From Ardenticatenaceae bacterium (lineage in GTDB: Bacteria > Chloroflexota > Anaerolineae > Promineifilales > Promineifilaceae): a stretch of 64,000 bases of DNA. The position numbers were made by a program, and so were the translations under genes. The notes beneath the pieces are model-generated. The model had not been told where the DNA came from. It saw only the letters and a program-made list of their open reading frames with translations, and ran no database searches. Positions 25,616 to 33,939 of the stretch are shown here, one piece after another; the first letter of the stretch is position 1; each line of letters begins with the position of its first letter. The stretch is from assembly GCA_020634375.1 (NCBI GenBank), contig JACKBX010000012.1, positions 1 through 64,000 on the forward strand, given 5' to 3'.

Positions 25616-27004
25616 ATGGATGCTCTAATGCTGGCGCGATTACAATTCGCCGTCACCACAGTATATCACTTCTTCTTCGTGCCCCTCACCCTGGGTTTGT
25701 CAATCCTAGTAGCCATCATGGAAACTTTATACGTGCAATCCGGTCAGGATGTGTACAAACAAATGGCTAAGTTCTGGGGCAAGCTATTTCTCATCAACTT
25801 TGCTATGGGCGTCGTCACCGGCATCGTGCAGGAATTCCAGTTTGGCATGAACTGGTCAGAATATTCCCGCTACGTTGGCGACATCTTCGGCGCTCCCCTG
25901 GCAATTGAAGCGCTGCTAGCCTTTTTCTTGGAATCCACATTCCTCGGCATTTGGATTTTTGGCTGGGACAAGCTCTCGAAAAAGATGCACGCCGCCGCTA
26001 TCTGGCTAGTTGCCATCTCTTCCAATCTCTCTGCCCTATGGATTTTAATTGCCAATTCCTTTATGCAGCAGCCGGTAGGATATGAGATTGTGAACGGCCG
26101 TGCCCAAATGACCGACTTCTTCGCCCTCGTTTTCAACCCCAACATTTGGACCCAATTCCCCCACGTCGTATCCAGCGGGCTGTCCACCGCCGCCTTCTTC
26201 ATCCTCGGCATCAGCGCCTTCCACCTGTTGCGCGTTGGTTCCAACCGCGACCTGCACCGCCGCTCATTCCAGGTTGCCGCCATCATCGGCACACTAGCCG
26301 TCATCGGCGTCATCATGACCGGACACAGCCAGGCACAGCACATGGTCGAAACCCAACCCATGAAAATGGCCGCCGCCGAAGCCCTTTGGGACACCGAAAG
26401 CCCCGCCGCCATGTCTCTCTTCACCATTGGCAACGAAAAAGAGCGGCGTGACGTTTTCGCCATTCGCATTCCACGCCTGCTCAGTCTGTTAGCTTACAAC
26501 CAGCTAAACGGAACAGTCAGAGGCATTAACGAACTGCAAGCAGAATTTTCAGCGCAGTATGGGCCTGGCAATTACGTACCCCCTGTCGCCATGAGCTATT
26601 GGAACTTCCGCTTCATGGTAGGCACAGGCACACTCATGCTCATCGCAGCCATCTACGCGCTGTTCCTCACCATGGGCGAAGAAGTGGGCGGCAAGCCCCC
26701 TCGCTTCCTCAAATTTTTCCCTTACCTCATCGCCCTGCCCTACATCGCAAACACCACTGGCTGGTTACTAACAGAACTCGGCCGTGTCCCCTGGGTTGTC
26801 TATGGCCTTATGAAAATGGAAGATGCCGTCTCAATCAATGTTGGCGTAGGCGCATTGTGGACAACTCTCATTGGCTTCACCCTGCTTTACGGCGTGTTAA
26901 TGGTTGCTGACGTCTACCTGCTAGTAAAGTACGCAAAAAAGGGTTCCGGCAAATTACTGCCCTCAGAATCAGGCGAGGCCGCCATTTCCCTGGCAGGAGA
27001 CTAA
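25616..27004 (+). CDS. cydA: Cytochrome bd quinol oxidase subunit I
   Basis: A 462-residue membrane subunit that oxidises quinol and reduces oxygen. Heme ligands are visible by family alignment: H18 (heme b595), H183 in FPHVVSSG, and M334 in NFRFMVG (heme b558). The quinol loop GHSQAQHMVETQPMKMAAAEALW is conserved and short, so this is the short-loop CydA form. About nine hydrophobic segments are seen. The near-perfect AAAGGAGGT ribosome site predicts strong translation. cydB and the assembly exporter cydDC follow in the same direction. A Crp-type dyad lies upstream. Confidence 0.93.
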   Translation: MDALMLARLQFAVTTVYHFFFVPLTLGLSILVAIMETLYVQSGQDVYKQMAKFWGKLFLINFAMGVVTGIVQEFQFGMNWSEYSRYVGDIFGAPLAIEALLAFFLESTFLGIWIFGWDKLSKKMHAAAIWLVAISSNLSALWILIANSFMQQPVGYEIVNGRAQMTDFFALVFNPNIWTQFPHVVSSGLSTAAFFILGISAFHLLRVGSNRDLHRRSFQVAAIIGTLAVIGVIMTGHSQAQHMVETQPMKMAAAEALWDTESPAAMSLFTIGNEKERRDVFAIRIPRLLSLLAYNQLNGTVRGINELQAEFSAQYGPGNYVPPVAMSYWNFRFMVGTGTLMLIAAIYALFLTMGEEVGGKPPRFLKFFPYLIALPYIANTTGWLLTELGRVPWVVYGLMKMEDAVSINVGVGALWTTLIGFTLLYGVLMVADVYLLVKYAKKGSGKLLPSESGEAAISLAGD

Positions 27005-27006
27005 GA

Positions 27007-27032
27007 TCAGTAATCGGCAAACTGATTACTGA
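27007..27032. repeat. Word-repeat hairpin, GTAATCAGT family
   Basis: TCAGTAATC (27007-27015) and GATTACTGA (27024-27032) are perfect complements between cydA and cydB. The same words occur at 3778-3822. Confidence 0.75.
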
Positions 27033-27049
27033 ACCATCGGAGGTAAATA

Positions 27050-28063
27050 ATGGATCTAAACATACTTTGGTTTATCCTCATCACTGTGTTATACGTCGGC
27101 TTCTTCATCTTAGAAGGATTTGACTTTGGCGTGGGCATTTTACTGCCTTTCCTCGGCAAAGATGACAAAACCCGCCGCATGATCATCAACACCATCGGCC
27201 CCCATTGGGATGGCAACGAGGTCTGGCTGCTAACGGCCGGAGGCGCATCATTCGCTGCATTTCCCCATTGGTATGCCACCATGTTCAGCGGCTTCTACCT
27301 GCCGCTGTTCCTACTGTTGGTCGCCCTCATCATTCGCGGCGTTGCTTTTGAATTCCGCAGCAAAGATGACAACCCTCTCTGGCGTAAAACCTGGGATTGG
27401 GCGATCTTCGTCGGGTCACTGCTGCCGCCCCTGCTGTTGGGCGTAGCCTTTGCCAATCTTGTCAAAGGCGTGCCCATTAACGCTGACATGACCTACACTG
27501 GCGGCTTCTTCAATTTACTGAACCTGTATGCGCTTATTGCCGGTCTGACCAGCGTTGTCGTCTTCACTGTTTACGGTGCGCTCTTCCTCAGCCTTAAAAC
27601 CGAAGGCAATCTGCACACCAACACGGTTAGTCTAATTAAAAAATTAGGGCCGGTTAGTGCGCTCTTCATCATCATCCTCACTATTGCCACCTACATGTCC
27701 ACTGACATTACGGCACAGCTTGGCATTAACCCCGGCATGATTCCTATCGGTGCAGCGTTAGCCATTTTGGCGGCGGGAGCATTCTTTAATCAAAAGCGGC
27801 AAGGATGGGCATTCACGATGACGGCCGTTGCCATTGCCCTCACCGTTGTTTCCCTCTTCCAAATCCTCTTCCCCCGTGTCATGGTCTCCAGCACCAACCC
27901 AGATTTCAGTCTGACTATTTACAACGCTTCCTCCAGCCCCTACACCCTCAAGGTGATGACCATCATCGCCCTGACCCTCGTCCCCTTTGTGTTGATCTAC
28001 CAGGGCTGGAGCTACTGGGTTTTCCGTCAACGCATCACGGAGAAATCAGTGCTGGAATATTAA
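27050..28063 (+). CDS. cydB: Cytochrome bd oxidase subunit II
   Basis: A 337-residue membrane partner of CydA. The start LWFILITVLYVGFFILEGFDFGVGILLPFLG and the following GPHWDGNEVWLLTAGGASFAAFP are the family signatures, and eight to nine hydrophobic segments follow. It carries no heme ligands of its own in most family members. GGAGGT before the ATG sets the start. The C-terminal YQGWSYWVFRQRI is typical. It is spaced by a word-repeat hairpin from cydA and by another from cydDC. Confidence 0.93.
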   Translation: MDLNILWFILITVLYVGFFILEGFDFGVGILLPFLGKDDKTRRMIINTIGPHWDGNEVWLLTAGGASFAAFPHWYATMFSGFYLPLFLLLVALIIRGVAFEFRSKDDNPLWRKTWDWAIFVGSLLPPLLLGVAFANLVKGVPINADMTYTGGFFNLLNLYALIAGLTSVVVFTVYGALFLSLKTEGNLHTNTVSLIKKLGPVSALFIIILTIATYMSTDITAQLGINPGMIPIGAALAILAAGAFFNQKRQGWAFTMTAVAIALTVVSLFQILFPRVMVSSTNPDFSLTIYNASSSPYTLKVMTIIALTLVPFVLIYQGWSYWVFRQRITEKSVLEY

Positions 28064-28071
28064 TCAAGAGC

Positions 28072-28124
28072 AGAGATTGAGAGATTAGAGATTAGCTTTG
28101 CAAAATCTCCGATCTCCAATCTCT
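28072..28124. repeat. Word-repeat, AGAGATT family
   Basis: The left part (28072-28095) repeats AGAGATT and the right part (28104-28124) repeats its complement AATCTC, giving an imperfect stem. It fills the cydB-cydDC gap immediately before the start codon, which lacks a normal ribosome site. Confidence 0.7.
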
Positions 28125-28131
28125 TCCGACT

Positions 28132-31100
28132 ATGTTCAATCGGCCGCTTTGGCACGAAGCCGTAAAAAGCCGCCTCACCCTCTCGCTCACGATCTTGTTC
28201 AGTGTGCTAGGAGGTGGGGCGACTATTTTGCAAGCATATTGGCTCAGCCGCATTGTCAATCAGGTCTTTTTGCAAGGGGCGGCACTGGTTGACGTGCAGC
28301 GTTCGCTGTGGGCGCTGCTGCTGCTGCTCATAGCGCGTGCGCTGTTTAGCGGCGGGCGTGAAGTAACTGCCAACCAAATCGCCGCAACCATCAAAGAAGA
28401 TTTGCGCAACCGGCTGTTTGCCCATGTACAAGCATTGGGGCCAGTGCAGGCAGCGGGAGAACGAGCGGGGGAATTAACGGCCGTTCTCACCACCCACATT
28501 GACGCCCTCGAAACCTACTTCAGCCAATACCTGCCACAGCTTTTCGTCGCCGCCCTCATCCCCCTCGCCATCCTCATCGCCATCTTCCCCACAGATTGGC
28601 TTTCTGGGCTGGTGCTGCTGCTGACCGCCCCACTCATCCCCTTGTTCATGGTGCTGATCGGCCGTTATGCCGAAACCCTGACCAAGCGGCAGTGGCAGCT
28701 GCTCAGCCGCATGAGCGCCCATTTTCTTGACGTGCTGCAAGGGCTGACCACCCTCAAACTATTAGGGCAGAGCAAACGGCAGGCGGCCAACATCGCCGCC
28801 ATCACCGGCCGTTTCCGCGACGCCACCCTCAGTGTACTGCGTGTGGCCTTCCTCTCCGCGCTGGTGCTGGAACTGCTCTCCACCCTCAGCGTCGCCATCA
28901 TCGCTGTCGCCATTGGTCTACGCCTGCTGCACGGCGGCATCCCGTTTCAACAGGCGTTGTTCATTCTTATCCTGGCCCCGGAGTTTTACCTGCCGCTGCG
29001 CATGTTAGGCCAGCGTTTTCACGCCGGGATGGATGGCACAGCAGCAGCAAAGCAAATTTTTGGCCTGTTAAGCAAAACCAGCCAATGGTCAATAGCTAAC
29101 AGTCAATTGCCAATTGCCAATCGTCAATCGTCAATCCGTTTTGATGACGTTCATGTAGCTTACCAACACGGCGACCGCCCGGCGCTGCATGGCGTTTCTT
29201 TCACCATTGAGCCAGGAGAGACGGTGGCGTTGATTGGCCCCAGCGGTGCAGGCAAAAGCACCATCGCCAGCCTCCTTCTCGGCTTTATCCAACCCATCAG
29301 CGGAAAAATAGAGATTGGAGATAGCAAATCATCAACTGATAACCGTTTACTGAATACGGATTACCGATTACCAACCGCCTGGGTTCCGCAACGGCCGTTT
29401 CTCTTCCACGACACCCTCGCCAACAACATCCGCCTGGGCAACCCCACGGCGCCAGATACGGCCGTTGTTGCTGCCGCACAACAAGCCCGCATCCACGACT
29501 TCATCACCAGCCTGCCCGACGGCTACGAGACCCAAATTGGTGAACGCGGCACGCGCCTCAGCGGCGGGCAAGCACAGCGCGTGGCCCTCGCCCGCGCCTT
29601 CCTTATGGATGCACCGTTCATTATCCTCGATGAACCCACCGCCCATTTGGATGCAGACATGGTCGCCGAACTGCTTGCCGCCACCGCCGACCTGCTGCAC
29701 GGCCGTACCGCCCTCATCATCGCCCACAACCCGCAAACCCTGGCCCTTGCCGATAAAGTAGTGACGTTGGAAAACGGCCGTGTGACGCAATTAACGATTG
29801 CCAATCGCCAACCAACAACCAGCAACCAACAACCAGCAACCAATAACCCATCATTCACCGTTCACCATTCACCATTCACCATTCACTATTCCCCCCCTCC
29901 TCTCCCCCGCCTCCTCTCCTTCTTGCGCCCCTATCCCGGTTGGGTCGCACTGGCTGTACTCCTCGGTGCACTGACCATCGGCAGCAGCATCGGGCTGCTG
30001 GGCACATCCGCCTACCTCATCTCTGCCGCCGCCTTGCAGCCCTCCATTGCCGCGCTCAACGTCGCCATCGTCGGCGTGCGCTTTTTCGGCCTCAGCCGCG
30101 GCATCTTCCGCTATCTGGAACGGCTCGTCTCACACAACCTCACCTTCCGCCTGCTGGCCCGCCTGCGTGTCTGGTTTTACGAAGCCATCGAACCACTGGC
30201 CCCTGCCCGCTTGCAGCAGCGCCACAGCGGCGACTTGCTAGGCCGCATCGTCGGTGACATTGAAACGCTGCAAGAATTTTACGTGCGCGTGGTCGGCCCA
30301 TCACTGGTTGCCGCCGTCATCACCCTGGGTATGACCCTGATCATGGGGCAATATGCGCCCCGTTTAGCCCTGGCTTTGCTGCTTTTATTCGTAAGTTCTG
30401 GCGTGGCGCTGCCTGTTTTTGTATACGCCAGCAGCCGCCACGATGGACAACTGCTAATCGCTACGCGCAACAAATTACAGGAGCAGCTTATTGACGGCAT
30501 TCAGGGCATGGCCGACCTGTGTGCCTACGGACAGGCGCAGCGCATGGCAAAAACGGTTGCCACCAGCGCAGCAAAACTGGCACATGTCCAGCGCCGCTTT
30601 GCCTGGATTCATGGGCTGCACGCTGCGCTGGGTGAATTTTTGGCGCAATTTGGCGTGTGGACGGCCGTTACCCTCGCCATCCCCCTCGTCAGCAGCGGCC
30701 AAATTAATGGCGTCTACCTTGCCGGGCTGGCACTAATGACATTGGCCGCCTTTGAAGCCGTGCAGCCCCTGCCCCTGGCCGCACAGCAGCTAGGCAGCAG
30801 CCTCGCTGCCGCCCGCCGCCTGTTTGAAATCGTGGATGCGGGGAAAGTGGCAATGGTCAATACCCAATTATCACTGATCAACAGGGAACAGCAGCCGCAC
30901 CTCAGCATTCAAAATCTCACATTTACCTACCAACCCTCCCTGCCGCCCGTTCTGAAAAATATCACGCTGGACTTGCCGCCGGGCGAAAAGGTAGCATTGG
31001 TTGGCCCCAGCGGTGCGGGCAAGTCCACCCTGGTCAATCTGCTGCTGCGCTTTTGGGAATTTGAAGAGGGGCGTATTACGCTGAACGGCCGTGACATCCG

Positions 31101-31593
31101 CACCCTCGACCCCGACAATGTGCGCCAGCAGTTCAGCGTCATTGCTCAGGACACCTACCTGTTTAACAGCACCATTTGGGACAACCTGCGGTTGGCTCGC
31201 CCCAGCGCCAGCCGCGCCGAAATCGAAGCCGCTGCCCAGGCCGCCGACATCCACGACTTTATCAGCCAACTGCCGCAGGGATATGACACACAGGTGGGGG
31301 AACAGGGGATGCAATTGAGCGGCGGGCAGCGGCAGCGCATTGCCATCGCTCGCGCTCTGCTGCACAATGCGCCGATCCTCATTCTCGATGAACCCACCGC
31401 CAATCTGGACAGCGAAACCGAGCGGCGTGTGCTGGATACCATTTTTGCCCTGGCCGCCGGGCGCACGCTGCTGTTGATTACCCATCGTTCGGCGGGGCTG
31501 GATAAAGTGGATAAAATTGTGACCCTGCGCCGAGGAAAAATTGTGGCGCAGCAACACATCACGGACTCGTCGCAGCGGCCACGGCCGTCCTGA
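28132..31593 (+). CDS. cydDC: Single-chain CydDC-type ABC exporter
   Basis: A 1153-residue fusion of the two halves of the thiol/heme-linked exporter needed to assemble cytochrome bd. First half: six-helix domain (about 10-310) and ATPase with Walker A GPSGAGKST, signature RLSGGQAQRVALARA and Walker B FIILDEPTAHLD. Second half: six-helix domain (about 595-900) and ATPase with Walker A GPSGAGKST, LSGGQRQRIAIARA and ILILDEPTANLD. Fused CydDC chains are known in some other bacteria. Four segments of the chain (about residues 319-336, 394-416, 553-588 and 907-920) are translations of intergenic-type word repeats. One of them sits inside the first ATPase domain just before the Q-loop VPQRP. No clear ribosome site precedes the ATG. 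Confidence 0.88.
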   Translation: MFNRPLWHEAVKSRLTLSLTILFSVLGGGATILQAYWLSRIVNQVFLQGAALVDVQRSLWALLLLLIARALFSGGREVTANQIAATIKEDLRNRLFAHVQALGPVQAAGERAGELTAVLTTHIDALETYFSQYLPQLFVAALIPLAILIAIFPTDWLSGLVLLLTAPLIPLFMVLIGRYAETLTKRQWQLLSRMSAHFLDVLQGLTTLKLLGQSKRQAANIAAITGRFRDATLSVLRVAFLSALVLELLSTLSVAIIAVAIGLRLLHGGIPFQQALFILILAPEFYLPLRMLGQRFHAGMDGTAAAKQIFGLLSKTSQWSIANSQLPIANRQSSIRFDDVHVAYQHGDRPALHGVSFTIEPGETVALIGPSGAGKSTIASLLLGFIQPISGKIEIGDSKSSTDNRLLNTDYRLPTAWVPQRPFLFHDTLANNIRLGNPTAPDTAVVAAAQQARIHDFITSLPDGYETQIGERGTRLSGGQAQRVALARAFLMDAPFIILDEPTAHLDADMVAELLAATADLLHGRTALIIAHNPQTLALADKVVTLENGRVTQLTIANRQPTTSNQQPATNNPSFTVHHSPFTIHYSPPPLPRLLSFLRPYPGWVALAVLLGALTIGSSIGLLGTSAYLISAAALQPSIAALNVAIVGVRFFGLSRGIFRYLERLVSHNLTFRLLARLRVWFYEAIEPLAPARLQQRHSGDLLGRIVGDIETLQEFYVRVVGPSLVAAVITLGMTLIMGQYAPRLALALLLLFVSSGVALPVFVYASSRHDGQLLIATRNKLQEQLIDGIQGMADLCAYGQAQRMAKTVATSAAKLAHVQRRFAWIHGLHAALGEFLAQFGVWTAVTLAIPLVSSGQINGVYLAGLALMTLAAFEAVQPLPLAAQQLGSSLAAARRLFEIVDAGKVAMVNTQLSLINREQQPHLSIQNLTFTYQPSLPPVLKNITLDLPPGEKVALVGPSGAGKSTLVNLLLRFWEFEEGRITLNGRDIRTLDPDNVRQQFSVIAQDTYLFNSTIWDNLRLARPSASRAEIEAAAQAADIHDFISQLPQGYDTQVGEQGMQLSGGQRQRIAIARALLHNAPILILDEPTANLDSETERRVLDTIFALAAGRTLLLITHRSAGLDKVDKIVTLRRGKIVAQQHITDSSQRPRPS
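29087..29138 (+). repeat. Coding word repeat in cydDC, linker 1
   Basis: The GTCAATTGCCAATTGCCAAT-type words are translated in frame (SIANSQLPIANRQSSI) between the first membrane domain and the first ATPase domain. Confidence 0.75.
29311..29378 (+). repeat. Coding word repeat in cydDC, inside ATPase domain 1
   Basis: GAGATTGGAGAT, CTGAATACGGATTACCGATTACC-type words encode DSKSSTDNRLLNTDYRLPT. They stand where the family normally has a conserved G-x-D-L-R-x-L-D segment, just ahead of the Q-loop. Confidence 0.7.
29789..29895 (+). repeat. Coding word repeat in cydDC, interdomain linker
   Basis: Runs of CCAACAACCAGCAA and CACCATTCACCATT words encode the roughly 36-residue linker joining the CydD-like and CydC-like halves. 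It is the clearest case of intergenic-type repeat turned into protein. Confidence 0.8.
30852..30893 (+). repeat. Possible coding word repeat in cydDC, linker 3
   Basis: ATGGTCAATACCCAATTATCACTGATCAAC-like words encode VNTQLSLINREQQ between the second membrane domain and second ATPase domain. The resemblance is weaker than for the other three. Confidence 0.45.
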
Positions 31594-31603
31594 CAGGTGT
31601 TTT

Positions 31604-33421
31604 ATGGCCCAAAACAAACGGCGAGCGGGGACAGTCATACTTTTGCTGGTGATCATCACCGCGCTTGTGGCTTGCAACCGCACGCAGCCCTCCGCCGCAA
31701 TTTCTGATGCAGCCTCCCCTGCACCCACTGCGGCCGCCAGCTTGACCCCCTCCCCCACGCCAACGTGGACGCCTACGCCCTCGGCGACGCCAACCATCAC
31801 GCCATCACCCACGCCGACGGCCACCCCAACAGCAACGGCCGTTCCCATGACAGTCAGCGGCGACCCGCGCACGGCCGTGCTGCAAGACCCCACTCCGCAA
31901 GCAGGCGCGGGCTGCGGCGTCGTGGACGTGTTCGATTTCCCACTGCGCCCGCCCGATGCCGAGGGCGTCACCCGTGCCGGGCAAGATTTTGGCGTCTATC
32001 GCAGCCGTTATGAAAAATACCACGCCGGGGAAGATTGGTGGATTGGCCGGGGGCAATCGAATTTGGGCGAACCGGTGTACGCCATCGGGCACGGAACCAT
32101 CACCTACGCCGAGCCATTGGGCTGGGGGCGTGACCAGGGTGTGGTGATCGTGCGCCATATTTTCGCAGACGGCCGTACCATTCTCTCCTTCTACGGCCAC
32201 CTCGACCCGGAAAGCGTCACCCTGCGCGTGGGCGAATGCGTGACACGCGGCCAACAGGTGGGCAATATCGGGCAGCCGCGCACGCCACCGCATCTGCATT
32301 TCGAGATTCGCTCGCACATGCCCACTGAGCCAGGGCCAGGCTATTGGTGGGAAGACCCTACCCTGGCTGGTTGGCTGCCGCCATCGCAAACCATTTGGGA
32401 GGAGCGTATGAGGGCCGCGCCGGGCGTGGTTTGGATGCAGCGCTTTGATACCGACGCTATTCAGCCCATCGGCATGGCTTCAGACACCTTCCTCACTTTG
32501 CAGGATGGGACGCTGGTGGGGCTGGGCGCGGCGGACGGCCGTGTGCAGCCCGGTCTGCTGCCGTTGGAAGATGGCGAAGCTGTCGTGGTGGCTTTGGACG
32601 TGAGCGGACAAATCATTTACAACGCCGACCGACTGGGCATGATAACGGCTTTTGGCTACCCGGACGCAGAGTCCCCACTGTGGCAGACAGACCTAGATGT
32701 GGTGGGGACGCCGCAGCTTTTGTCGCTGCCGGGCGGCGGGGTGCTGGCGCTTATCCGCAATGAGGCGTTGGCTGTTTCGGCAGCAGGTGAGTTGTTGTGG
32801 CAGGCTGATTTGGGCGCACGGCCGTTTGCCTGGCAGCAAGGGGGCAATCTGCTGGCCCTCAGCACCAGTGGCAGCGATGGCGCAACGTGGGTGGTCATGG
32901 GGGCGGCTCCCATCACCCTGGCTACACCCATCAGCGGCAAACCGGTGATTGTGGGCGGGCAAGTGTGGGTATATGCCAGCGATGGCATTTACCGGCTTGA
33001 TGCTGCCACGCAAACGGCGGAATTACTGTATGCGCTGCCGCACGCCTTTTTGGAGCGCGGGGATGTTGCGGCTTTGCCGGATGGCGGGGTGTTGGTGGCG
33101 CATACGGATGTGTTTGATGGCCGTCTCATTGCCCTGAATGGGGATGGCTCGCTGCGCTGGCAGCGTTCCTTTGCCGCTGCCGCCTCCGGGGAGCAGCGGC
33201 TGCTGGTGCAGGGAGCGCGGGTCTGGCTGGTGTCGCAAATGGACAGCGGCATCACGCGGGAAGTGACGGTTTTTGCAATGAATGGCGATGGCACAGGGCT
33301 GACGCGGTTATTTGTGGGCGGGGCCAGGGCGGAGCTGCTGCATGATACGTGGACGGCCGTTAGCGGCGAGTATTTGCTCATCCACATTGGCGATGGGTTG
33401 GTGGTGGCTGGTAGTTGGTAG
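31604..33421 (+). CDS. M23-family peptidase-like lipoprotein with beta-propeller-like C-terminus
   Basis: A 605-residue surface lipoprotein. Lipobox ALVA-C24 is followed by a Pro/Thr-rich spacer (about 38-82) typical of cell-wall-spanning stalks. An M23/LytM endopeptidase domain (about 125-240) has H140-x3-D144, YGH199 and H230-L-H232, so the zinc site looks complete. The rest (about 250-605) is made of repeated short beta segments such as LVALDVSGQIIYNADRLG and LIALNGDGSLRWQRSF, like a PQQ-type propeller. The ATG at 31604 follows ACAGG. It starts 10 bases after cydDC and may share its transcript. It probably remodels envelope material; lytic versus regulatory activity is open. Confidence 0.82.
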   Translation: MAQNKRRAGTVILLLVIITALVACNRTQPSAAISDAASPAPTAAASLTPSPTPTWTPTPSATPTITPSPTPTATPTATAVPMTVSGDPRTAVLQDPTPQAGAGCGVVDVFDFPLRPPDAEGVTRAGQDFGVYRSRYEKYHAGEDWWIGRGQSNLGEPVYAIGHGTITYAEPLGWGRDQGVVIVRHIFADGRTILSFYGHLDPESVTLRVGECVTRGQQVGNIGQPRTPPHLHFEIRSHMPTEPGPGYWWEDPTLAGWLPPSQTIWEERMRAAPGVVWMQRFDTDAIQPIGMASDTFLTLQDGTLVGLGAADGRVQPGLLPLEDGEAVVVALDVSGQIIYNADRLGMITAFGYPDAESPLWQTDLDVVGTPQLLSLPGGGVLALIRNEALAVSAAGELLWQADLGARPFAWQQGGNLLALSTSGSDGATWVVMGAAPITLATPISGKPVIVGGQVWVYASDGIYRLDAATQTAELLYALPHAFLERGDVAALPDGGVLVAHTDVFDGRLIALNGDGSLRWQRSFAAAASGEQRLLVQGARVWLVSQMDSGITREVTVFAMNGDGTGLTRLFVGGARAELLHDTWTAVSGEYLLIHIGDGLVVAGSW

Positions 33422-33457
33422 CTAGTTGCTGGTAGTTGGTTATTGGTTGCTGGTTTC
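33415..33457. repeat. Word repeat TGGTAGTTGGT between convergent genes
   Basis: Repeats of GGTAGTTGGT, GCTGGT and TATTGGTTGCTGGT span the two convergent 3' ends. The M23 gene stop (plus) and the YjbQ stop (minus, 33440) both fall in or next to it. Confidence 0.65.
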
Positions 33458-33871
33458 GCCGATGACTTGGACGACGAGTTCGCGGCGACGGGGGCGGTTA
33501 TCGAAGTCCACGTAGATGATTTGCTGCCAGGTTCCCAGGGTGAGACGGCCGTTCACAAAGGGCACGGTGAGGGATGGGCCAAGCAGGGCGGCACGCACAT
33601 GGCTGTGTCCGTTGCCGTCACCCCAACGGGCGTTGTGAGCATAGTGCCGGGCAGGATCGACAATCTCGTCAAACAGGCGGCGCAAATCGCTGATGCAGCC
33701 CGATTCGTACTCAATGGTCGTTAATGCGCTGGTTGAGGAGGGGCAAAAAATGGTAACGATGCCGTTGTGCAAGCCTGTGTCGCGCACGGCCGTTAGCACC
33801 TGCCCCGTCAAATCCACCACATCGGCGTCACCGTGCGTTTGCAATTGGATGGAGAGTGTTTTGACGGTCAT
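33440..33871 (-). CDS. YjbQ / UPF0047 family protein
   Basis: A 143-residue cytoplasmic protein of the YjbQ family, members of which have been reported to show weak thiamine-phosphate-synthase activity; the true role is unsettled. Conserved blocks: TTIEYESGCISDLRRLFDEIV, HNARWGDGNGHSHVRAALLGPSLTVPF (with the two histidines and Asp expected to bind metal), GRLTLGTWQQIIYVDFDNRPRRRELVVQ. The start at 33871 follows CAGGTT; upstream in-frame codons fall in the GTGAAACGT repeat. The last residues ETSNQ and the stop are encoded by word repeat. Confidence 0.85.
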   Translation of the reverse strand: MTVKTLSIQLQTHGDADVVDLTGQVLTAVRDTGLHNGIVTIFCPSSTSALTTIEYESGCISDLRRLFDEIVDPARHYAHNARWGDGNGHSHVRAALLGPSLTVPFVNGRLTLGTWQQIIYVDFDNRPRRRELVVQVIGETSNQ

Positions 33872-33885
33872 GGTTCTAACCTGCG

Positions 33886-33936
33886 TGAAACGTGAAGCGT
33901 GAGAACTATTTTTCACGTTTCACGTCTCACGTTTCA
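33886..33936. repeat. Word-repeat hairpin, GTGAAACGT family
   Basis: The left arm 33886-33902 and right arm 33920-33936 match as complements at 15 of 17 positions. It separates YjbQ from the cytochrome b operon and may terminate the latter. Confidence 0.8.
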
Positions 33937-33939
33937 TGA

